Assembly (NCBI GenBank): GCA_903901395.1
Contig: CAIUQW010000364.1
Coordinates: forward strand, 1 to 29,179
Length of the DNA stretch: 29,179 nucleotides
Source of the DNA: an uncultured Chlorobiales bacterium
Lineage (GTDB): Bacteria; Bacteroidota; Chlorobiia; Chlorobiales; Chlorobiaceae
Direction of reading: 5' to 3'
Under the pieces are notes generated by a model. The model ran no database searches. It had not been told where the DNA came from and was given only the letters and a program-made list of their open reading frames with translations. Position numbers and translations under genes: made by a program. Below, piece by piece: positions 24,293 to 29,179 of the stretch; positions within the stretch are counted from its first letter, which is position 1; each line of letters begins with the position of its first letter.

Positions 24293-24322
24293 TAAAAAAA
24301 AGGGGCGGTTTTGCGCCGCCCC
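24293..24322 (-). terminator. Rho-independent terminator of proS
   Basis: On the minus strand GGGGCGG, loop CGCAAAA, CCGCCCC is followed by a run of eight T. The stem is perfect (plus-strand 24302-24308 with 24316-24322). It lies 40 bases behind the proS stop. Confidence 0.9.
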
Positions 24323-24325
24323 AAA

Positions 24326-24350
24326 AATTATCAACTATCCATTGTCAACT
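24326..24350. repeat. Short dispersed repeat, copy 2 (behind proS)
   Basis: AATTATCAACTATCCATTGTCAACT, followed by ATCAACTAA, is the second copy of the unit at 1385-1411. It lies between the proS stop and its terminator. Confidence 0.5.
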
Positions 24351-24361
24351 ATCAACTAACC

Positions 24362-25807
24362 TCAGTACGCCTTGGCGAAAACCACTTTCTGCGTGGCGGG
24401 GTTGCCGCTGCGGATGCAGGTTCCCGGTTCGTCCATGTTGTACTGCTGGCGGTAGTCCTCGTCAGTGGGGAGTACACGGATCGTGGCTTTTGTCTCCTCC
24501 TTGATCAATGCTTCGGTTTCGGCGGTGCCGTCCCAGTGAGCGATGACGAAGCCTTTTTCCACGCCTGCCTTGAACTCCTCCCACGTTTTCGCCTCGATCG
24601 TGCTCTCCTGACGGAACTGCAAGGCGCGGTCGTAAAGGTTCTGCTGGATGTTGTTCAGAATCTCCTCGATGTTGGCTGTCAGCGTGTCATCAAGAAGCAG
24701 CTCGGTCTTTTCGAGCGTGTCGCGGCGGGCGGCAACGCACTTGCCCTGCTCGATGTCGCGCGGGCCGAGTTCGATCCTCACCGGAATGCCCTGCAATTCG
24801 TACTCCGCGAACTTCCAGCCGGGCGAGTTGTTTTCGCTGTCATCGACGAAGGTCGGAATGCCGTGATGGTTCAGCGCTCTGGCGATAAACCTCGCGTGGG
24901 CGCGAACTTCCTCCTTGTTGCCCTTGAGGATCGGGATAATCACCACCTGGCGCGTGGCGAGTTTCGGCGGCAGCACGAGCCCCTTGTCGTCGGAGTGCGC
25001 CATGATGAGCGCGCCGATCAGCCGCGTTGAAACGCCCCAACTCGTGGCCCACACATATTCGAGCACGCCATCTTTCGTCTGGAACTGGCAGTCGAACGCT
25101 TTGGCGAAGTTCTGGCCGAGGTTGTGCGAGGTGCCCGCCTGAAGCGCCTTGCCGTCCTGCATCATCGCCTCGATGCAGTAGGTGGCGTCCGCGCCGGCGA
25201 ACTTCTCGCTGTCGGTTTTTTTGCCGACGATCACCGGCAGCGCCATGTACTCCTCGGCGAAGGTGCGGTAGACGTTGATCATGCGGATCACCTCCTCCTG
25301 CGCCTCCTCCTGCGTGGCGTGCGCCGTGTGCCCCTCCTGCCAGAGGAACTCGGTCGTCCGCAGGAACAGGCGGGTACGCATCTCCCAGCGGACGACGTTG
25401 GCCCACTGGTTGATGAGGATCGGCAGGTCGCGGTACGATTGAATCCATTTTTTGTATGACGACCAGATGATGGTCTCGGAGGTCGGCCTGACGTAGAGCT
25501 TTTCCGTCAGCTCCTCGCCGCCGCCATGCGTCACCACGGCGCACTCGGGCGCGAATCCTTCGATGTGTTCGGCCTCCTTGGCGATGAAGCTTTCAGGGAT
25601 GAAGAGCGGAAAGTAAGCGTTGACGTGCCCGGTCGCCTTGAACATGCCGTCGAGCGCCGCCTGCATCTTCTCCCAGATGGCGTAGCCATTGGGGCGGATG
25701 ACCATGCAGCCGCGCACGTCCGAATAGTCGGCCAGTTTCGCCGACCGGACAAGGTCGATATACCATTGAGAGTAGTCTTGCTGCCTCGAAGTGATTTTGT
25801 CAGCCAC
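24362..25807 (-). CDS. proS: Prolyl-tRNA synthetase, archaeal/eukaryotic type
   Basis: Class II synthetase that charges tRNA-Pro with proline. The protein is 481 aa, the size of the short ProS type without the bacterial YbaK-like editing insertion. Class II motifs are visible: [20 protein letters not shown] and [13 protein letters not shown] (motifs 1-2 region), [16 protein letters not shown] (motif 2) and [20 protein letters not shown] (motif 3). The anticodon-binding domain contains [14 protein letters not shown] and [18 protein letters not shown]; the C-terminal end [11 protein letters not shown] is typical. This archaeal-like type is usual in Chlorobiota. It is followed by a strong terminator. 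Confidence 0.96.
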   Translation of the reverse strand: MADKITSRQQDYSQWYIDLVRSAKLADYSDVRGCMVIRPNGYAIWEKMQAALDGMFKATGHVNAYFPLFIPESFIAKEAEHIEGFAPECAVVTHGGGEELTEKLYVRPTSETIIWSSYKKWIQSYRDLPILINQWANVVRWEMRTRLFLRTTEFLWQEGHTAHATQEEAQEEVIRMINVYRTFAEEYMALPVIVGKKTDSEKFAGADATYCIEAMMQDGKALQAGTSHNLGQNFAKAFDCQFQTKDGVLEYVWATSWGVSTRLIGALIMAHSDDKGLVLPPKLATRQVVIIPILKGNKEEVRAHARFIARALNHHGIPTFVDDSENNSPGWKFAEYELQGIPVRIELGPRDIEQGKCVAARRDTLEKTELLLDDTLTANIEEILNNIQQNLYDRALQFRQESTIEAKTWEEFKAGVEKGFVIAHWDGTAETEALIKEETKATIRVLPTDEDYRQQYNMDEPGTCIRSGNPATQKVVFAKAY

Positions 25808-25936
25808 GGTAATGCTTGGGATTTGAATTATGGGGAAACTGCCGGAAATACGGAGGCCGCAAGCCTCTGCAAAGGCGTGTTGTACAAAGGTAACAACAAT
25901 GCGCGGAAATGAAAGCGGCAGCCGGAAGAATCGGCC

Positions 25937-26677
25937 TCACTGCTCGAACTTCTTCATTTTGTTCATGAGCTGGCGCAAATGCTCCTTCTGCTGGCTGTCG
26001 ATATTGGTCTGACCAGCCTCGACCTTCTGGTAGCCCGCCGGAACGCGGAAGCTCGAATCGGCAACCGGCTTCGGCGTAACCTTTTTCAGCTCCATGACAT
26101 AGAGGCCGTTGCCGTTCTGCTGGACAATTTTGACCGGGAATCCATCGACGCCATTCTGCTTGAGCACACGCGAGAGCGAGGTGTTCGACAGGCGCGGATT
26201 CTGAGATTGCAGCAGCCGGAAAGTCGAGAAGTCGGCAAGCCCTTTCGTCATCCAGAGATCGAGCGTGTCGGTGGTGCTCGTGAGCCGAACGTGCTCGCAC
26301 GGGTAGCCTTTGACGCTTTCTTTGCCGATGCGCGTGAAGCGGTAATTGCTGTCGAAATCGAGCAGCGTGGCGCTCTCGGCGGCGCTTCGCAGGTTCACGA
26401 CGCTCCAGCTTTTCGCCTTGTGATTGACGATGGTCGCCTCGTCCGGTTTCGCGCTGCTGGTGATGACGGTTGTTTTAAGCGGCTCGGGAATCCGGTCGAG
26501 CAGCATGGTCATATCCATCCGCTGATCGCGTGCGCCGAAAAGGTAGGCGATGCTCGCTTTGCCGTTGGGCATGGTCAGATTCATCTCCATCGCGCCCGTG
26601 AAAGCGGCGCGGGCGCTCGACGGAACAGCGAGAATCAGGAGGAACAGAGCAGCGAGAAGGCCGGGTAGTCGTTTCAT
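25937..26677 (-). CDS. Exported protein of the DUF4412-like group
   Basis: A 246-aa secreted or periplasmic protein. From the ATG at 26677 the first 24 residues, MKRLPGLLAALFLLILAVPS plus SARA, are a Sec signal peptide with an Ala-X-Ala cleavage site; there is no lipobox cysteine. The mature part is beta-rich (FTGAMEMNLTMPNGKASIAY, YPCEHVRLTSTTDTLDLWMT), resembling DUF4412/LolA-like folds that bind hydrophobic ligands in the periplasm. A longer frame to a TTG at 26707 would bury the signal peptide. The C-terminus is helical and basic. Function unknown. Confidence 0.75.
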   Translation of the reverse strand: MKRLPGLLAALFLLILAVPSSARAAFTGAMEMNLTMPNGKASIAYLFGARDQRMDMTMLLDRIPEPLKTTVITSSAKPDEATIVNHKAKSWSVVNLRSAAESATLLDFDSNYRFTRIGKESVKGYPCEHVRLTSTTDTLDLWMTKGLADFSTFRLLQSQNPRLSNTSLSRVLKQNGVDGFPVKIVQQNGNGLYVMELKKVTPKPVADSSFRVPAGYQKVEAGQTNIDSQQKEHLRQLMNKMKKFEQ

Positions 26678-26896
26678 TGTTCGGAATCGTTTTCTGGTGT
26701 TTGGCAAAATATCGCAAAAAAAACGGAAGATGTTCGTTTTTCCAGTTATGACGCCTTTTTAGGGATGGTTCTTGTAGTTGGCGCTGTCAGGCGGAAAAAG
26801 GACGGCAGGGACTTGAGGGACAGCAAGGACGGAATAGCGGGATTTCGCGATGCCGCGCCGCGCTGGTTCGTATGAAAAAGCGTATCTTCAACGATA

Positions 26897-26902
26897 TAAT
26901 AT
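26897..26902 (+). promoter_or_regulatory. Likely -10 element of the TIR gene pair
   Basis: A perfect TATAAT lies 30 bases before the ATG at 26932. No convincing -35 hexamer is seen at 17 bases, so the promoter may depend on other contacts. Confidence 0.4.
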
Positions 26903-26931
26903 TGGGAAACCGAACTTGTTAGAATAGCGCC

Positions 26932-27144
26932 ATGAGCGATAGTTTCATCAGTTATGCCAGTGAGGACAGCCCAGCGGCGCGGATACCGGAGAGTTCGGAC
27001 GCTCCGGTCGAGATCAAAATCCCGCAGCGGATGGTAAACTTGCCGATTACTCCTCCAAGCATTCTCAGAAATATCGCGTTGCTCGTTCTGACCATCACCG
27101 CGCTTGTTGCCGGAGGTTATTTTTATTCTTTTTTACAGCACTGA
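26932..27144 (+). CDS. 70-aa protein: TIR-like leader fused to a C-terminal TM helix (deletion remnant or mini-protein)
   Basis: The first residues MSDSFISYASED are nearly the same as the start of the next gene (MSTIFISYASED), the first strand and helix cap of a TIR domain. The rest of the domain is missing. The sequence jumps to a proline-rich linker and a single membrane helix (ILRNIALLVLTITALVAGGYFYSFL). This is best explained as an internal deletion in a once larger TIR-membrane protein. A functional small membrane partner is possible, since the gene is intact, has a TATAAT upstream and ends 18 bases before the TIR-Sel1 start. Confidence 0.5.
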   Translation: MSDSFISYASEDSPAARIPESSDAPVEIKIPQRMVNLPITPPSILRNIALLVLTITALVAGGYFYSFLQH

Positions 27145-27162
27145 ATCTGTAAAGTAGAAATT

Positions 27163-28152
27163 ATGAGTACCATTTTCATCAGCTACGCGAGCGAGGATAA
27201 GGCGAAAGCTCGTCAGTTTTTTGAAGCTTTTGAAAAGCAGGGGTGGACTGTCTTTTGGGACAGGGATATTTCGACAGGAAAAAGCTTTCATGAGGTTATC
27301 GATGAAGAGCTTGCGCAAGCAAAGGCGGTCGTTGTGCTCTGGTCGGGAATTTCAGTGAAGAAGAATTGGGTGCTCGAAGAGGCGCAGGATGGCCTGGATA
27401 GGAAAATTCTGATTCCGGTTTTAATCGAAGAAGTAAAGCCTCCCAGAGGTTTCAGGCTTATTCAAACAGCCAGTCTTATTGGTTGGGAAGGTTCGACCAA
27501 CTCTCAGGCTTTCATCAGACTGGTACAGGACATTGTATCACTGATCGGATCGTCAATAGATATAGATAGTGTTGTTACCAACCAAAATGCTTATTTCCAA
27601 GGATGGAAATTCTACAATGCTGGTAACTATACTGAAGCTTATCCGCTTTGGCTTAAAGCCGCAAATGCTGGAGATGCTAATGCGCAGGTTGGTCTTGGAT
27701 ATATGTACAACATGGGCCGAGGCGTAGCTCAGAATTATGAGGAAGCGGTGAAATGGTATCGCATGGCGGCTGAACAGGGTAACGCAGATGGTCAGTGCAA
27801 TCTTGGATATATGTACGACAAAGGAAAAGGTGTGAAACAGAACGATGCTGAGGCGATGAAATGGTATCGAAAAGCTACGGAACAGGGTCATGCACATGGG
27901 CAGAGTAATCTTGGCTCCATGTACAGAGACGGTCAAGGAATTGCTCAGAATTACGAGGAGGCGGTGAAATGGTATCGCATGGCGGCTGAAAAGGGTGATG
28001 CAGATGGGCAGAACAATCTCGGAGCTATGTATGAATTCGGTCAAGGCGTTACCAGGGACAGAGAGGAAGCAATCAAATGGTTTCGTTTGTCGGCAAAGCA
28101 GGGCAACGAAGATGCGCAGGAAAATCTGAAGCGTCTGGGTGAAACCTGGTAG
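27163..28152 (+). CDS. TIR domain - Sel1 repeat protein
   Basis: A 329-aa two-part protein. Residues 1-125 form a TIR domain: IFISYASEDKAKARQFFEAF, WTVFWDRDISTGKSFHEVID, AVVVLWSGISVKKNWVLEEA, LIPVLIEE. The conserved Glu of NAD-cleaving TIR domains corresponds to Glu73 (or Glu72) in WVLEEA. Residues 148-172 are a partial unit, and residues 173-315 hold four full Sel1-like repeats of 36 residues (A..LG.MY..G.GV.....EA.KWYR.AAEQG). TIR-plus-repeat proteins are common in bacterial defence, where the repeats sense and the TIR depletes NAD; they also occur as signalling scaffolds. It follows the 70-aa TIR-like ORF by 18 bases. The Shine-Dalgarno is weak. Confidence 0.88.
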   Translation: MSTIFISYASEDKAKARQFFEAFEKQGWTVFWDRDISTGKSFHEVIDEELAQAKAVVVLWSGISVKKNWVLEEAQDGLDRKILIPVLIEEVKPPRGFRLIQTASLIGWEGSTNSQAFIRLVQDIVSLIGSSIDIDSVVTNQNAYFQGWKFYNAGNYTEAYPLWLKAANAGDANAQVGLGYMYNMGRGVAQNYEEAVKWYRMAAEQGNADGQCNLGYMYDKGKGVKQNDAEAMKWYRKATEQGHAHGQSNLGSMYRDGQGIAQNYEEAVKWYRMAAEKGDADGQNNLGAMYEFGQGVTRDREEAIKWFRLSAKQGNEDAQENLKRLGETW

Positions 28153-28225
28153 CATCTTTCCCCGTTGCCCCATTCCGGCAAAATTCGTAAATACTCGGCG
28201 ATCCCTTTAACCCAAACCGATCGAG

Positions 28226-29110
28226 ATGAGTGAAGAGAGAGTGTGGAGCGTTGTCGAGTTGCTGAAGACTACGATTGCGTTTTTTACCGAGAAGAAGATC
28301 GACGAACCGCGGTTGTCGGCGGAGTTGCTGCTGGGGCAGGTGCTGGGGTTGCAGCGGCTTCAGCTTTATCTCGATCATGAACGGCCGGTGATGCCGAAGG
28401 AGCTGGAGGCGTTTCGGGCGGCTTGCCGGGAGCGGTTGCAGGGGCGTCCGGTGCAGTATATCGCGGGAGAGGCGTTTTTTTATGGCTATCGTTTTTTCGT
28501 CGATGAGCGCGTGCTGATTCCGCGCCCCGAGACCGAGTTGGTGCTCGAACATGCGATGGAGCGGCTCGCGGCGAGCGGTCTCGCGTCCGCGCAAACGCCG
28601 TCGATTCTCGACATCGGCACCGGCAGCGGCTGCATCGCCATCACGCTTGCCCTGCGCCTGCCCGGCGCTCGCGTCACTGCCGCCGACGTGTCTGCCGACG
28701 CGCTCGACGTCGCCCGCCGCAATGCCGAGGAGCATGGCGTGGCGGATCGGATCCGCTTCGTCGAGGCCGATGCGCTCAGTGCGTCGTTCGCCGAAAAAGC
28801 TGGCGGGCCGTTCGATCTCGTCATTTCCAATCCTCCGTACATTCCCGAAAGTGAGTGGGCGACCTTGCAAGAGGAGGTCAAGCAGTACGAACCGCGCCTG
28901 GCGCTGGTCGCTCCGAAGGGATTCGAGTATTACGAGAGCATCGTCGCCGCCGCTCCGGCGCTGGTTCGCAAGGGCGGGGTGCTTTGCTTCGAGCTTCACG
29001 CCGACGGTGCGGCGGGGGTCAGAAAGCTTCTCGGCCCCGGATTCGGCGGCATCGAGGTGATGCAGGACTACAATCGTCTCGACCGGGCGCTCTCCTGCGT
29101 CGCGGAGTAA
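28226..29110 (+). CDS. prmC: Peptide chain release factor N5-glutamine methyltransferase PrmC
   Basis: PrmC (HemK) methylates the Gln of the GGQ motif in release factors using SAM. The protein is 294 aa, a normal length. An N-terminal helical bundle (about 1-80) is followed by GRPVQYIAGEAFFYGYRFFV and VLIPRPETELVLEHAM. Then come SAM motif I, ILDIGTGSGCIAITLALRLP, and the diagnostic NPPY in FDLVISNPPYIPESEW, which binds the Gln amide. The C-terminus GIEVMQDYNRLDRAL is family-typical. It lies 73 bases behind the TIR-Sel1 gene and returns to GC-rich core composition. Confidence 0.96.
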   Translation: MSEERVWSVVELLKTTIAFFTEKKIDEPRLSAELLLGQVLGLQRLQLYLDHERPVMPKELEAFRAACRERLQGRPVQYIAGEAFFYGYRFFVDERVLIPRPETELVLEHAMERLAASGLASAQTPSILDIGTGSGCIAITLALRLPGARVTAADVSADALDVARRNAEEHGVADRIRFVEADALSASFAEKAGGPFDLVISNPPYIPESEWATLQEEVKQYEPRLALVAPKGFEYYESIVAAAPALVRKGGVLCFELHADGAAGVRKLLGPGFGGIEVMQDYNRLDRALSCVAE

Positions 29111-29153
29111 ACGCATCCGGTTTATTCAAAGTTAATTTTCTGTATATTGTTTG

Positions 29154-29169
29154 CCGTCACGGGTGACGG
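29154..29169. promoter_or_regulatory. Palindrome downstream of prmC
   Basis: CCGTCAC GG GTGACGG is a perfect 7-bp inverted repeat at the window end, 44 bases after prmC. It could be an operator of a gene beyond the edge or part of a hairpin; there is too little sequence to judge. Confidence 0.3.
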
Positions 29170-29179
29170 GTTTCGAGGC

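Overview
The window looks like a stretch of a green sulfur bacterium chromosome (Chlorobiota, most like Chlorobaculum/Chlorobium). The evidence is GC-rich core genes whose proteins read as recognisable Chlorobium versions (queA, hisD, mreB, bshA, archaeal-type proS, prmC), broken up by AT-rich accessory DNA. The species call is inference from sequence recall; no search was run.

Layout. (1) 1-6417 is core: the 5' part of acnB, a hisD-queA operon (both minus), a divergent stand-alone mreB, a pair of inverted REP-like hairpins, and bshA, the first enzyme of bacillithiol-type thiol synthesis. (2) 6716-13235 holds a two-TM protein of unknown function and then a compact mobile element whose genes all lie on the minus strand. 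In transcription order these are a tyrosine integrase, an AT-rich unknown gene, an AlpA-like helix-turn-helix protein, a small coupled ORF, a DUF3987-like P-loop helicase, a zinc-finger/TOPRIM primase and a lone terminase small subunit. No capsid, tail, portal, large terminase or lysis gene is present. Integration + AlpA + replication + TerS is the layout of a phage satellite (PICI-like) and is the best candidate here for an undescribed system. Its non-coding parts carry an iteron-like repeat cluster next to the primase gene, paired direct repeats upstream of alpA, and inverted/direct repeats upstream of int. (3) 13236-14853 is a scarred right flank with the presumed attachment region, an IS3-family transposase remnant and a multi-TM gene interrupted by an amber codon. 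(4) 14854-17765 carries a class II CPD photolyase and a glutamine amidotransferase in tandem, then a single-domain rhodanese whose upstream region has two adjacent palindromes, one resembling a CsoR/CstR operator. (5) 17800-24290 is AT-rich and gene-poor: a second IS3 remnant, a DUF535/VirK-like protein, a frameshifted Rop-like ORF, a DUF2892 membrane protein, a membrane hydrolase-like (DUF457/YdjM) gene that appears to start with ATT, a SpoIIAA-like protein, a KTSC-like protein and long empty stretches. (6) 24293-29179 returns to core genes: proS with a clear terminator, an exported DUF4412-like protein, a TIR gene pair (a 70-aa remnant or mini-protein, then a TIR-Sel1 protein) and prmC.

The core genes are ordinary metabolism, tRNA and cell-shape functions. 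The accessory genes cluster as one satellite-like element, several decaying insertions and one possible TIR-based defence locus.
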